Source: Lachnospiraceae bacterium
GTDB lineage: Bacteria > Bacillota > Clostridia > Lachnospirales > Lachnospiraceae
Direction of reading: 5' to 3'
Length of the DNA stretch: 63,205 nucleotides
Assembly: GCA_021203305.1 (NCBI GenBank)
Contig: JAJQBK010000013.1
Coordinates: 1-63,205, forward strand
Under the pieces are notes generated by a model that worked only from the letters and a program-made list of their open reading frames with translations, was not told where the DNA came from and ran no database searches. The first letter of the stretch is position 1. Every line of letters begins with the position of its first letter. Position numbers and translations under genes: made by a program. Of this stretch, positions 54,875 to 63,205 are shown piece after piece.

Positions 54875-56026
54875 TCAGCCGATCAACGGAGTAATCTCCT
54901 CTTCCCATCTGCTGGCGATTTCCGCGCAGGCGGCAGTCACAGTGTCATTGTCAGTTAACGGGATGGTCTCCGTATACTCCTCGTCATCGATCATCCGCGC
55001 CGCCAGTTCCTCCGGGATCTCCACATCAGAGCGAATGGGGCGCGCATAGCCTTCGGCTCTGTTGATCTGTCCCGCGTCGCTGAGCATATACTCTACTGTC
55101 AGAGCGGCCGCGTGGGGATGAGGCGCGTATTTGTTGATCACCAGACAATAGCCGGACTGAATGGCTCCATCCTGCATGACATGGCAGGAGATATTCATAT
55201 CCGGAGCGTCAGCCTGTACCAGATCCCTGTACTGAAGCGTCAGATAATCCCAGGTAAGCAGCACACCGATTTCCCCTCTCTCCATTCTGTCCAGGCTGGC
55301 ACTGCCGGCGTCCAGCCGTCCCGCCACCGCAAGCTCCGTGAAAAAGTCAAACGCGGGATCCAGGTCATCCGGGCCTCCTCCCAGAGCGTAGGCACAGGAG
55401 AGCACCGCCATCTGTGAGGAGGCGCCCCGCACCACATCGCCGACTGTCACCATGCAGTCGCTGTCCGCCAGATCAAGCCAGGAATCGATCACAGTATCCA
55501 CATTGTCCTCAAAGACCATGCTGCTCATGGTTCCCACATAGGTAATCACCCAGTTGCCGTCCGGGTCCTTGGCCCAGTCAGGTACAGACTCCCAGGTGCT
55601 TGCCTTGTAGGGCTGTACCACATCCATATCGATGGCCGTCTGTCCGAAGGCCTGCCCGACATCGCCGATATCCTTCGTGGCGGCGTCCTTTTCCGACTCA
55701 AAGGTGGAAAGCTCCTCCGCGGAGCTCATATCCGTATCCTCATGAGTGATTCCGTAGGTTTCGGTAATGGTCTCCCAGCTCCCGGCCCAGTTGGCCCAGT
55801 CATCAGGCATTCCCACGGACGCAATCTTTCCTTCCTCCTGCGCCCCCTCAATAATTTCATCCAATGTCAGTTCTCTTAAATCCAGCGTTTCGTCCTCATT
55901 CGCGCCTGCTCCGCAGCCGGCCAGGCTCATGGACGCCAGTCCGGTTCCTCCAATCACGGAAGCCTTCAGAAAATCTCTTCTTGTCATCATTTTCATCTCG
56001 TTTTTCTTCTTTCCCTTCTTCGGCAT
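54875..56026 (-). CDS. ABC transporter substrate-binding lipoprotein (Tat-type signal)
   Basis: 383 residues. A twin-arginine motif (TRRDFLKASVIGG) is followed by a lipobox LAGC, so it is probably exported by Tat or Sec and lipid-anchored at the Cys. The rest is a type II periplasmic-binding fold of the PotD/AfuA class (IEGAQEEGKIASVGMPDDWA; GEIGVLLTWDYL). The real start may be the second Met, MKMMTRR. First gene of the importer operon. Confidence 0.85.
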   Translation of the reverse strand: MPKKGKKKNEMKMMTRRDFLKASVIGGTGLASMSLAGCGAGANEDETLDLRELTLDEIIEGAQEEGKIASVGMPDDWANWAGSWETITETYGITHEDTDMSSAEELSTFESEKDAATKDIGDVGQAFGQTAIDMDVVQPYKASTWESVPDWAKDPDGNWVITYVGTMSSMVFEDNVDTVIDSWLDLADSDCMVTVGDVVRGASSQMAVLSCAYALGGGPDDLDPAFDFFTELAVAGRLDAGSASLDRMERGEIGVLLTWDYLTLQYRDLVQADAPDMNISCHVMQDGAIQSGYCLVINKYAPHPHAAALTVEYMLSDAGQINRAEGYARPIRSDVEIPEELAARMIDDEEYTETIPLTDNDTVTAACAEIASRWEEEITPLIG

Positions 56027-56081
56027 ATTCTGTTATGTTCTTTTTTTCGCCAGCTGTAGTGTAGCTCTTTTCCTGTGCGCG

Positions 56082-56115
56082 AAATATCATTTCATTGTAA
56101 AGGATTGTAAAATCT
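56082..56115 (-). promoter_or_regulatory. Probable promoter of the ABC importer operon
   Basis: Minus-strand TTTACA, 16-nt spacer, TGATAT about 55 nt upstream of the binding-protein ATG. The -35 is less ideal than others in the window. Confidence 0.45.
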
Positions 56116-56191
56116 TTTCGCCGACCCGGTCAAAATAAGAAGAATCTGAAAATTTTGTGTAATTTCCATGAGCGGCAGCTTTTTCCCAAAA

Positions 56192-56220
56192 CAAAAAGAG
56201 CGCCCAGGGCACTCCTTTTG
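56192..56220 (-). terminator. Intrinsic terminator after pepF
   Basis: On the minus strand AAAAGGAGTGCCC pairs with GGGCGCTCTTTTT across a 2-nt loop, followed by GTTTT. Ends pepF before the importer operon. Confidence 0.75.
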
Positions 56221-56233
56221 TTGAATGAGAAAT

Positions 56234-56274
56234 ATGGTTAAGGTATCAAAAGTGGTTCACAGATTATTCCGCGT
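56234..56274 (-). repeat. 3'-flank repeat, copy 2
   Basis: Same GTGAACCACTTTTGA...CTTAACCAT motif and orientation as 22641-22681, here 14 nt after the pepF stop and just before its terminator. Confidence 0.6.
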
Positions 56275-56287
56275 TTCACGGGTGTGA

Positions 56288-58093
56288 TTACGCGATCTTC
56301 TCCGTCAATTCACAGATTTCATCAATATATTTTCCAATGGTATCAATCGTGTCCAACAGCGGCTGATCGGTGGTTATATCGATCTTTGCCAGTGCCGCCA
56401 GCTCTACCGGTGCCAGCGTACTGCCGGCGGAAAGCACCTTTTTCCAGTCCTCGATGGCCTCTTTTCCCTCGTTCTCGATGCGCTTGCACATCTGGGTGGC
56501 GATGGTCAGACCGGCGCTGTAGGTGTAGGAGTACAGTCCCATATAATAGTGGGGCTGGCGCATCCAGGTCAGCTCCGCGCCCTCCACAAGCTCCACGGCG
56601 TCGCCCCAGAACTTCTGCAGGGTGTCCTTCATGATTTCACTTAAAGTCTCCGACTGCATGGTGCGGCCTTCGTCCACCAGACGATAGACCTCCCTCTGGT
56701 AAGCGGCCTCCAGCAGATGGGTCACAAAATTGTGATAATAGGTGTTGCTGACCATGTTGGAGAGGACAAAACGGCGGAAACGGGGATCCTCCTTCGTGCC
56801 AAGCAGATAATGGGCCAGCAGCAGCTCATTCATGGTGGAGGGTGCTTCCACAAAGTAGGTGGACACTCTGGTGTCAAAAATGGACTGAGCGCTGTTGCAG
56901 AGGCGGAAATGCCCCGCGTGCCCCAGCTCATGGGCCAGCGTAAACACATCCGACATTCTCTCATTCCAGCTCAGCAGAATAAAAGAATTCTTCCCATAAG
57001 GGCTGGTGCAGAAGCCGCCTGTGTCCTTGCCCTGATTCTGCGCGAAATCAACCCACCGCTCCCGATACGCGGTCTGAATCATTTCCACATAATCATCGCC
57101 CATGATGGCCAGGCCCTTTTCAATATATTCCCTGGAATCCTCAATGGTAACCGACGGATTGTACTCCGGGTCCACAGGCAGCTTCAGATCGGCATAGGTC
57201 ATTTTATCCAGTTTGTGAACCTTTTTCAGAAGCTTCGCGTATTTCCTCATATGCGGGGCCAGCTTTTTCATAATCAGATCAATCTGGCGGTTGTACATTT
57301 CCCGTGTCACCTTCTGGTCAAACAAAAGATAGTCGTACACAGAGTCAAAGCCTCTCAGCCCGGCCATGATTTTCTCCTGCTGCACTGCGGTATTGTAGGC
57401 GGCGGCAGTCACGTTCTCATATTCCTTTATCTTTTTGGAAAAAGCTGTAAAGGCCGCCCGGCGCACCTCCGTATTCTCATCGTATTCATAATTGTCCTCA
57501 AAAAGAGAATAGCTTAAGGGATGCTCCTCCCCATCCGCCATAAAGGAGGGGAAGCGCATATCCGCCAGCTTGGCCGCGTTGTAGATTTCATAGGGGCTTT
57601 CCAGCGTCCGCGAGACTGCGCTGAGCACCCGCTCCGCCTCCGGATGCAGACGGTGAGGTTTATTCCTGAGCACGTCCTCCAGATAACACCGGTTAGGCTT
57701 TGACGCCTCCATGGCTTCTTTTAATATCTCCTCAGGCAGCTCGGAAATCTCGCTGTCAATAAAGCTTAAATCACTGTCCACCTGGGCGCACAGTCGGCCA
57801 ATCTGCCCCGCCTGATCCTGAATCTGCGAGTCGTAGTGATCCACCGAGGCCGCCAGGCTGGTATACTGCTGCGCCAGATACATCTTCTCCAACAGAACCC
57901 TGAACGCGTCAAGGCAGTCATTCACCGCCTGAGGCGTGTCCAGATGCCCCTTATATACGCGGACCATTTCCTCCCGCAGACTCTTGACCTCCTCCACATC
58001 CGCCTGGAATTCCTTTTCTGTCTTATAAATCAGGGAAATATCCCAGGTCTGTTCCACGGGCACTTCCCCGCGGGATAATAATTTCTTTGCCAT
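56288..58093 (-). CDS. pepF: Oligoendopeptidase F
   Basis: 601-residue M3 metallopeptidase that degrades oligopeptides of about 7-20 residues in the cytosol. HELGHAGHFRLCN holds the HExxH zinc site near residue 387, with the third ligand Glu in VEAPSTMNELLLA. GGAGG lies 6 nt before ATG. Monocistronic. Confidence 0.95.
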   Translation of the reverse strand: MAKKLLSRGEVPVEQTWDISLIYKTEKEFQADVEEVKSLREEMVRVYKGHLDTPQAVNDCLDAFRVLLEKMYLAQQYTSLAASVDHYDSQIQDQAGQIGRLCAQVDSDLSFIDSEISELPEEILKEAMEASKPNRCYLEDVLRNKPHRLHPEAERVLSAVSRTLESPYEIYNAAKLADMRFPSFMADGEEHPLSYSLFEDNYEYDENTEVRRAAFTAFSKKIKEYENVTAAAYNTAVQQEKIMAGLRGFDSVYDYLLFDQKVTREMYNRQIDLIMKKLAPHMRKYAKLLKKVHKLDKMTYADLKLPVDPEYNPSVTIEDSREYIEKGLAIMGDDYVEMIQTAYRERWVDFAQNQGKDTGGFCTSPYGKNSFILLSWNERMSDVFTLAHELGHAGHFRLCNSAQSIFDTRVSTYFVEAPSTMNELLLAHYLLGTKEDPRFRRFVLSNMVSNTYYHNFVTHLLEAAYQREVYRLVDEGRTMQSETLSEIMKDTLQKFWGDAVELVEGAELTWMRQPHYYMGLYSYTYSAGLTIATQMCKRIENEGKEAIEDWKKVLSAGSTLAPVELAALAKIDITTDQPLLDTIDTIGKYIDEICELTEKIA

Positions 58094-58130
58094 ATCCTGC
58101 CTCCTTGTTTATGTCTGGGTCTTTATGCTT

Positions 58131-58160
58131 ATTCTACACCGGTTGCTTAATTCTATTCAA
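58131..58160 (-). promoter_or_regulatory. Promoter of pepF
   Basis: Minus-strand TTGAAT, 18-nt spacer, TAGAAT, about 40 nt before the pepF ATG. Its -35 box is the first part of the inverted-repeat element at 58155-58282. Confidence 0.55.
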
Positions 58161-58282
58161 TGATTAAAGCGACAAAAGGGTTGTTGCGGTCCCCAAGGTC
58201 ATAAATGCGAATGCACACCCGTAGGGCGTACCTTGTGTAAGCATTCGATTTCTGACCTTTTGTCCCTTGTATCATTCAATAA
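58155..58282. repeat. TTGCGGTCCCCA repeat, copy 2, inside a larger inverted repeat
   Basis: The core (58184-58275) matches the pheS-leader copy, with GGTCATAAAT and ATTTCTGACC arms around a longer loop. Outside these, AATGATTAAAGCGACAAAAGG at the left and the complement of AATGATACAAGGGACAAAAGG at the right form further arms. The whole is a hairpin-forming unit of about 128 bp upstream of pepF. Another dyad, GGATTTCG/CGAAATCC, follows at 58310-58361. Confidence 0.6.
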
Positions 58283-58366
58283 TTAATTCGGTAAAAATGT
58301 GTGATATACGGATTTCGCACAGAGCGCCCTGCGGGTGTCCGCACTTCGTGCTCCGAAATCCCTGTT

Positions 58367-58570
58367 TCATTCAATATCAAACTTCGGCGGCTCATCCAGA
58401 TCATGGGGCACCGGAGCGCCGTTCTTTTTGCGCTGGCGAACGCACTCCGTCAGAAGATACTCAATCTGGCCGTTGACTGAGCGGAAGTCGTCCTCCGCCC
58501 AGGCCGCGATGGCGTCATACAGTTTTGCCGACAGGCGCAGAGGCACCTGCTTTTTTCCATTCTCTGCCAT
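58367..58570 (-). CDS. Small ribbon-helix-helix (Arc-like) protein
   Basis: 67 residues: [20 protein letters not shown], then [20 protein letters not shown], a ribbon-helix-helix pattern, then a polar tail ending [11 protein letters not shown]. It starts 2 nt after the SPFH stop. Such proteins usually bind DNA as dimers; the promoter at 59665 has a paired-palindrome site it could recognise (inference). Confidence 0.7.
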   Translation of the reverse strand: MAENGKKQVPLRLSAKLYDAIAAWAEDDFRSVNGQIEYLLTECVRQRKKNGAPVPHDLDEPPKFDIE

Positions 58571-58572
58571 AA

Positions 58573-59613
58573 TCAGTACAAGCTTCCCGAATTGACGATG
58601 GGCTGCGCGTCCTTATTACCGCACAGCACGACCAACAGGTTGGAGACCATGGCAGCCTTGCGCTCCTCATCCAATACCACGGTCTGTCTCTCATTCAAAC
58701 GGTCAAGGGCCATCTCCACCATACCCACAGCGCCGTCTACGATCATCTTTCGGGCATCGATAATGGCCGAGGCCTGCTGGCGCTGCAGCATCACCGCCGC
58801 GATTTCCGGCGCATAGGCCAGATACGTGATCCGGGCCTCAATGATCTCCAGACCGGCTTCCTGAACCTTACTCTGAATCTCATCCCGGATTCTCTGCGCC
58901 ACAATGTCGCTGGAGCCCCGCAGACTTCCCTCATCGGCAATGCCATCCCCGGTGGTGTCGATATTCTCCGCCACATCATATGGATAGAGACGCACAATAT
59001 TGCGCAGGGCGCTGTCACACTGTAAGGACAGATACTCCTTATAATTGTCCACGTTGAAAACAGCCTTCGCCGTGTCCGTCACTCTCCACATCACCGCAAT
59101 GGCGATTTCCACCGGATTGCCCAGGGCGTCGTTGATCTTCTGACGGTTGTTATTCAAAGTCATGATTTTCAGAGAAACCTTTTTGCCGCCGCCTTCATTT
59201 CCGATGGTAAGCTGCAGGCCGTTTTCCGCCTGTGTGATAAAGGACATGGGACCGGAATGATCCACATCGCCGCTCTGCTTTAAACGGGTTTTGGCCGCCG
59301 GGTTGACACTGACACAGAAAGGATTGACAAAATAAAAGCCGGATTCTCTTATAGTGCCCACATATTTGCCGAACAGTGTCAGCACCATGGCCTCCTGGGG
59401 CTTTAACACCTTCAGGCCCAGGAAGGGAATCCAGCCCAGGCACAGGTAAACAATCCCCACCACCATCAGGGCAACCGCAAAAGCTCCCCAGATTTCCCCA
59501 GACAGTAAAATACCCGCATACACCACGGCAGCAACCGCCAGCGCATACAGGACGATGAACAGCAGCAGACAGGCCATGCCGTTTTTTCGATTGTTCAATA
59601 CTTTTTCTTCCAT
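58573..59613 (-). CDS. SPFH-domain membrane protein (stomatin/prohibitin-like)
   Basis: 346 residues. Two N-terminal membrane helices (about 14-36 and 41-64), then an SPFH domain ([20 protein letters not shown], then [10 protein letters not shown]) and a helical C-terminal region ([20 protein letters not shown]). These proteins form oligomeric rings and organise membrane microdomains. First gene of a two-gene unit with the RHH protein. Confidence 0.85.
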   Translation of the reverse strand: MEEKVLNNRKNGMACLLLFIVLYALAVAAVVYAGILLSGEIWGAFAVALMVVGIVYLCLGWIPFLGLKVLKPQEAMVLTLFGKYVGTIRESGFYFVNPFCVSVNPAAKTRLKQSGDVDHSGPMSFITQAENGLQLTIGNEGGGKKVSLKIMTLNNNRQKINDALGNPVEIAIAVMWRVTDTAKAVFNVDNYKEYLSLQCDSALRNIVRLYPYDVAENIDTTGDGIADEGSLRGSSDIVAQRIRDEIQSKVQEAGLEIIEARITYLAYAPEIAAVMLQRQQASAIIDARKMIVDGAVGMVEMALDRLNERQTVVLDEERKAAMVSNLLVVLCGNKDAQPIVNSGSLY

Positions 59614-59664
59614 GATTCATTATCTCCTTCCCATTTTCGTTTTCATTACTATGAATGCTTCTAT

Positions 59665-59693
59665 ATGATATCATTTTGATATCAATTTGTCAA
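59665..59693 (-). promoter_or_regulatory. Promoter of the SPFH unit with paired palindromes
   Basis: Minus-strand TTGACA, 17-nt spacer, TATCAT, close to consensus. The spacer and -10 contain TGATATCA-AAA-TGATATCA, two self-complementary 8-mers spaced by 3 nt, a good operator arrangement. Confidence 0.7.
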
Positions 59694-59743
59694 CGTTTTT
59701 TGAGAAGTTATATTATCATGAAAAATCATGCCTGACAATATAA

Positions 59744-59782
59744 AAGTCACAGGTTTTAAATGGAACCTAAAATCTGTGACTT
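59744..59782. repeat. 15-bp inverted repeat in the SPFH-TetR gap
   Basis: AAGTCACAGGTTTTA pairs with TAAAATCTGTGACTT (one G-T). No T run follows on either strand, so it is not a clear terminator. The remaining bases of this 483-nt gap, 59783-60039, are AT-rich and show nothing else. Confidence 0.6.
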
Positions 59783-60039
59783 ATGTGTATCAATTATAAT
59801 TTTCTAGTCTCCCACAAGGAACCCCAGGTCATTGTACCGCCCATATACAAGGACATTATCAATCGTACTCTGTCTAATATTCTACTGACTACTTATATCT
59901 TTTTCAACGGGGTATTATTCTTAAGCCCCACGCTTTAAATCATTGCCTTCGATAGACAAAATAGGCGAGAGAAAGTCAATTTAAAATAGTTCCTCTCTTA
60001 AGTGATAATGGTTTTAATAGTTTAAAAGTTTTAATCAAA

Positions 60040-60073
60040 AGTCATTGACTTTAAGTCAGCGACTAATTATAAT
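60040..60073 (+). promoter_or_regulatory. Promoter and operator of the TetR-LysR unit
   Basis: TTGACT (60045-60050), 17-nt spacer, TATAAT (60068-60073). A dyad TGACTT-T-AAGTCA (60046-60058), extended by AGTCAT and GCGACT on the outside, covers the -35. It is a likely TetR autorepression site. Confidence 0.7.
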
Positions 60074-60096
60074 ATTTCCGTAAGGAGGTCCTTATC

Positions 60097-60717
60097 ATGG
60101 GCAAGCGACAGATTGCAGCTATGCAGACAAGGTTAAAGATCATTACGGCAGCAGAGAAGCTGATTAAGGAAAGAGGATTTGAAAATGTGACGATTGATGA
60201 GATTGCCGCAGAAGCCGGAGTGGCGAAGGGAAGTTTCTATACCTACTTCAAACGAAAGGAAGATGTTGTAGGCGAGATCGCCAGGTCTAATTTTCTGGAA
60301 ATGCAGAAAAAGTCGATGGAAGTTCCGGGAGACGTATGTGATCGGCTTGCTTCTTTCCTGCGCGATTCTATGAAGTATATTGTAGAAAGCAGCGTGAAAA
60401 TCTCTCAGCAATGGATCAAAAATGTGGTTGAGCCGAAAAATGAAGATGGGAAAAGCAAGCTGCTTTATGATGAAAGTGTTATAAAAGAAATTCTGGAACA
60501 GGCAATCGGGCAAGGAGATCTTGTGAAAGAAACGCCTGTAGACAATCTCACAGAATGCATTGCAGCTCAATATTATGGGATTGTATTTTGCTGGAGCCTT
60601 TTGGACAGAGAATTTGATCCAGTCAGCAGAATGGAGAACTATTGCTACGGACAGCTGAAGGATTCTCTGATACCGTACAGGAATCAGAAAATTGAAGAGG
60701 AGGATATGGATGTATAA
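60097..60717 (+). CDS. TetR/AcrR-family regulator
   Basis: 206 residues. HTH near residues 12-58 (LIKERGFENVTIDEIAAEAG, then VAKGSFYTYFKRKED). The C-terminal ligand domain is not assignable to a known ligand. AAGGAGG precedes ATG. Overlaps the LysR gene by 8 nt. Confidence 0.88.
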   Translation: MGKRQIAAMQTRLKIITAAEKLIKERGFENVTIDEIAAEAGVAKGSFYTYFKRKEDVVGEIARSNFLEMQKKSMEVPGDVCDRLASFLRDSMKYIVESSVKISQQWIKNVVEPKNEDGKSKLLYDESVIKEILEQAIGQGDLVKETPVDNLTECIAAQYYGIVFCWSLLDREFDPVSRMENYCYGQLKDSLIPYRNQKIEEEDMDV

Positions 60718-61609
60718 TCCACAGCTTGAAACTTTTATTCGTGTGGCGGACGCCGGGAGCTTTAATAAAGCAGCTGAAGAATCTTATATTACACCGACGG
60801 CAGTTATCAAACAGATTAACCTTCTGGAAAGCTCACTGGATGTCAAGCTTTTTGAGCGGACGCACCGGGGACTTGTCCTGACCAAAGCCGGAAAATCTTT
60901 ATATCAGGACAGCAAATATATTATCCAGTACTGTAAGGATTCCGTTACCCGTGCGAAGAATGCCATGCAGGAAGATGGGAACGTCATCCGGCTGGGCTCC
61001 TCCCCCACAACCCCGGTACATATTTTGATGCAGCTCTGGCCGGAAATTCAGAAGCGCTGCCCAGGCATCAAATTTCAGGTGGTTCCGTTTGAAAACACAC
61101 CGGAAAACGCCAAAGAGATTCTGGCCAATCTTGGAAAGAATATTGATGTTGTAGCGGGTATTTTCGATGACACGATGCTGAACCTGAGGGAATGTGCTGG
61201 CACAGAGCTATTTCGGGAGCCGTTCTGCTGTGCGGTGTCCATCCACCATCCCCTCGCTGCAAAGGACAAGCTGCGCATAGAGGATTTGTATGGAGAAAAT
61301 CTGATGCTGATGCATCGGGGATGGAGCCAATATGTAGATCAGCTGAGGGATGAAATCTGGAAAAATCACCCTCAGATTAAGATCATAGATTTTGATTTTT
61401 ACAGTGTGGATGCCTTTAACCAATGCGAAAACAGCAACTATGTACTGCTCTCTATCAAGGGTTGGGAAAATGTACATCCACTGGTCAAGATGATTCCTGT
61501 GGAATGGGAACATGACATTCCTTATGGAATTCTGCACGCCCCTGCCCCATCAAAGACTGTAGAACGATTTCTGACTGCCGCAAAGCAGGCTGTGGCAGAT
61601 CTGGGATGA
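60710..61609 (+). CDS. LysR-family regulator
   Basis: 299 residues. HTH at about 1-60 (LETFIRVADAGSFNKAAEES, then YITPTAVIKQINLLESSL) and a periplasmic-binding-like effector domain. ATG 60710 is 6 nt after GAGGAGG; an upstream TTG frame is not needed. Translated from the same message as the TetR gene. Confidence 0.9.
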   Translation: MYNPQLETFIRVADAGSFNKAAEESYITPTAVIKQINLLESSLDVKLFERTHRGLVLTKAGKSLYQDSKYIIQYCKDSVTRAKNAMQEDGNVIRLGSSPTTPVHILMQLWPEIQKRCPGIKFQVVPFENTPENAKEILANLGKNIDVVAGIFDDTMLNLRECAGTELFREPFCCAVSIHHPLAAKDKLRIEDLYGENLMLMHRGWSQYVDQLRDEIWKNHPQIKIIDFDFYSVDAFNQCENSNYVLLSIKGWENVHPLVKMIPVEWEHDIPYGILHAPAPSKTVERFLTAAKQAVADLG

Positions 61610-61642
61610 GCTATAACCTTTGGGTACATACTGATGAACAAA

Positions 61643-61670
61643 GCGAGACTTCTTAAGAAGCCTCGTTTTT
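61643..61670 (+). terminator. Intrinsic terminator after the LysR gene
   Basis: CGAGACTTCTT/AAGAAGCCTCG (one mismatch) followed by TTTTT. It separates the regulator unit from the dehydrogenase, though only 39 nt remain before that ATG, so read-through may contribute. Confidence 0.7.
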
Positions 61671-61703
61671 GTTATGCTCTTATCAGAAACGGAGGAATCA
61701 ATT

Positions 61704-62864
61704 ATGAACAACTTTATCTATGAAAACAAAACCAGGGTCTATTTCGGCAAGGGCTGCGCAAAGGAATATCTGGTCAGCCTGCTGAAAGGTTACGGGAACA
61801 ACGTCCTGCTGGCTTACGGCGGTGGTTCTGTGAAGAAAAACGGCGTTTATGATGAAATGATGAGGTATCTGTCCGATGCGGGGAAAACGGTTACGGAGTT
61901 TTCCGGTATCATGTCAAACCCCACTTATGCAAAGGTGCAGGAGGGCGCGGCACTGGCCAGAGAGCATCAAATCGACTTGATCCTGGCGGTTGGTGGCGGC
62001 TCTGTCATTGACTGCTGTAAGATCATATCTGCACAGGCCAAAACAGAGCGGGATCTCTGGAGCATGGAATTTGACTGTCATACGTACCCCAGCGAGTTTA
62101 TTTCCGTGATTGCCATTGTCACGGCATCCGGCACCGGAGCAGAGATGAACAATGGCGCAGTGATTACCAACGAGGAAAAGAAGCTCAAGGCCGGAATGAT
62201 TGGCTCCCAGTCCGAGGTCGCGATGATCGACCCGTCCTATGCCCTGTCCCTGCCGATGAAGCAGGTGCTGTCCGGTGCGTTTGATACGCTGAGCCACTGC
62301 ATGGAAACATATTTCGGAAAGCCAGGCTCCGGCAATCTCTCTGATGAGATCAATGAAGCTATTATGCGCCTGATCATCCGAAATATCCGGGTTCTTTTGA
62401 AAGACGCTCAGAACATGGAGGCGCGCAGCGACCTTGCCTGGGCATCTTCCATGGCGGAAAACGGCATCCTGAAAATCGGCAAGGTCACGGATTTTGAGTG
62501 CCATCAGATGGAGCATCAGCTTGGCGCTTATACGAACTGCAACCATGGTGCGGGACTTGCGGTGCTGCATCCGGTCTACTACCGCCATATTTATCAGAGC
62601 GGTTTGGAGAAATTTGACCGCTTTGCCGAAGAAGTCTGGGGTATTTCGCCGGAAGAAAGAACGGATGAGGAACTTGCTCTTGCAGGTATTGAAGCGCTTG
62701 CAGATTTCATCCGGGAGATTGGCCTGCCGACCACGCTGCGGGAGCTTGGCGTGGATGAGCAGACAGATTTGAAAGCAATCGCTGATTCATGCAACTGCGT
62801 ATCCGGTGCTTACAAGAAAATGACCCATGAAGAAATTCTGGAGATTTTCCAGGAATGCTTCTAA
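61704..62864 (+). CDS. Iron-containing alcohol dehydrogenase (YqhD/BdhA-like)
   Basis: 386 residues. NAD(P)-binding motif AVGGGSVIDCCKIISA and metal-binding residues in GAFDTLSHCMETYF (Asp, His) and ECHQMEHQLGAYTNCNHGAG (two His). Reduces aldehydes or ketones to alcohols; substrate unproven. ATG 61704 follows GGAGG by 8 nt. Followed by an aldo/keto reductase, as in the E. coli yqhD-dkgA pair. Confidence 0.9.
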   Translation: MNNFIYENKTRVYFGKGCAKEYLVSLLKGYGNNVLLAYGGGSVKKNGVYDEMMRYLSDAGKTVTEFSGIMSNPTYAKVQEGAALAREHQIDLILAVGGGSVIDCCKIISAQAKTERDLWSMEFDCHTYPSEFISVIAIVTASGTGAEMNNGAVITNEEKKLKAGMIGSQSEVAMIDPSYALSLPMKQVLSGAFDTLSHCMETYFGKPGSGNLSDEINEAIMRLIIRNIRVLLKDAQNMEARSDLAWASSMAENGILKIGKVTDFECHQMEHQLGAYTNCNHGAGLAVLHPVYYRHIYQSGLEKFDRFAEEVWGISPEERTDEELALAGIEALADFIREIGLPTTLRELGVDEQTDLKAIADSCNCVSGAYKKMTHEEILEIFQECF

Positions 62865-63048
62865 GAAGGAACAATCATGAAGAAATTTACAGCATTTCTG
62901 ATGAGGAATATCTTGCATTGACGGGGCGGACAGACAATAATTAACGCAGTGTTTACCTTTGACTTATAACTGAAAAACCAAAGGGAACTTCTTATTTATG
63001 AAAAAACAGGCCATAATAAGAGCATCAAAAGAAATGGAGGAACTCGCA

Positions 63049-63205
63049 ATGGAATATGCAACTTTGAATAACGGCGTAAAAATGCCGATGGCTGGTATTG
63101 GAACTTTTCTTCTGGAACCGGACGATGCGGAAGCTTCGGTCCTCTCGGCTCTGAAAGACGGCTATCGTTTAATTGATACCGCCAATGCCTATCTGAATGA
63201 AAAGG
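63049..63205 (+). CDS. Aldo/keto reductase, N-terminal part (cut by the window edge)
   Basis: 52 codons visible: MEYATLNNGVKMPMAGIGTF and DGYRLIDTANAYLNEK, where the Asp and Tyr of the AKR catalytic tetrad begin (IDTAxxY). GGAGG precedes ATG 63049 by 8 nt. An in-frame ATG at 62998 would add 17 residues and is less likely. Confidence 0.85.
   Translation, partial: MEYATLNNGVKMPMAGIGTFLLEPDDAEASVLSALKDGYRLIDTANAYLNEK

Noticed and set aside
58147-58289. TTAATTC on both sides of the pepF-upstream inverted repeat as a target duplication
   Set aside because: The two copies are not equally spaced from the repeat ends and the region is AT-rich.
62877-62944. Short frames after the iron alcohol dehydrogenase (MKKFTAFLMRNILH, and EEIYSISDEEYLALTG in another frame)
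   Set aside because: Too short and unsupported by an RBS; possibly the tail of a lost gene, but no family could be assigned.

Overview
The window is chromosomal DNA from a Gram-positive member of the Clostridia, most likely a Lachnospiraceae gut bacterium. I infer this from the Firmicutes S10-spc-alpha gene order, the zinc-type S14, a long L17 with an internal insertion, an ECF transporter module followed by truA, a phenylalanine T-box, sigma-A promoters with 17-bp spacing and strong AGGAGG ribosome binding sites. I cannot assign a genus.

1-20.9 kb, almost all minus strand: one long ribosomal superoperon reads leftward from a strong promoter at 20559-20587. It runs from rpsJ through secY, adk, map, infA, rpmJ, rpsM, rpsK, rpsD and rpoA to rplQ. 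Then come the ecfA1-ecfA2-ecfT vitamin transporter module, truA and two tRNA-Ser genes. A terminator and a new promoter split the unit between infA and rpmJ. A 224-bp MITE-like insertion sits between the divergent rpsJ and udk promoters.

20.9-28.7 kb: uridine kinase (+), an RlmI-like methyltransferase, a DUF1015 protein, carB without carA beside it, and a PfkB sugar kinase.

28.7-50.6 kb is accessory DNA dotted with defence and toxin-antitoxin loci: MntA/HepT, an AAA15 ATPase with a RloB-like partner cut by a stop codon, AbiEi/AbiEii, and a RelE/HigB-type toxin with its antitoxin, the toxin being frameshifted. Among these lie nth, a 1355-residue surface protein with a tetranucleotide repeat and a terminator in its leader, a frameshifted TetR gene, an XRE regulator with an ABC exporter, the TldD/TldE pair, and pheS-pheT behind a T-box.

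50.6-63.2 kb: a PotABCD-like ABC operon with a PHP-domain hydrolase (one permease frameshifted), oligoendopeptidase F, an SPFH membrane protein with a small ribbon-helix-helix protein, then a rightward TetR-LysR-iron alcohol dehydrogenase-aldo/keto reductase cluster that suggests aldehyde detoxification.

The most unusual signal is a family of three intergenic elements (24002-24092, 27375-27466, 48201-48287). Each is a 21-22 bp near-perfect stem closing a 32-33 nt loop. Flanks are conserved in all three, and the loop is nearly identical in two, but the stem arms differ completely between copies. Two copies show a compensatory base-pair change inside the loop. At least three other short intergenic repeat families and one MITE with a target duplication are also present. 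Four genes carry single inactivating changes, which may be real decay or assembly error.
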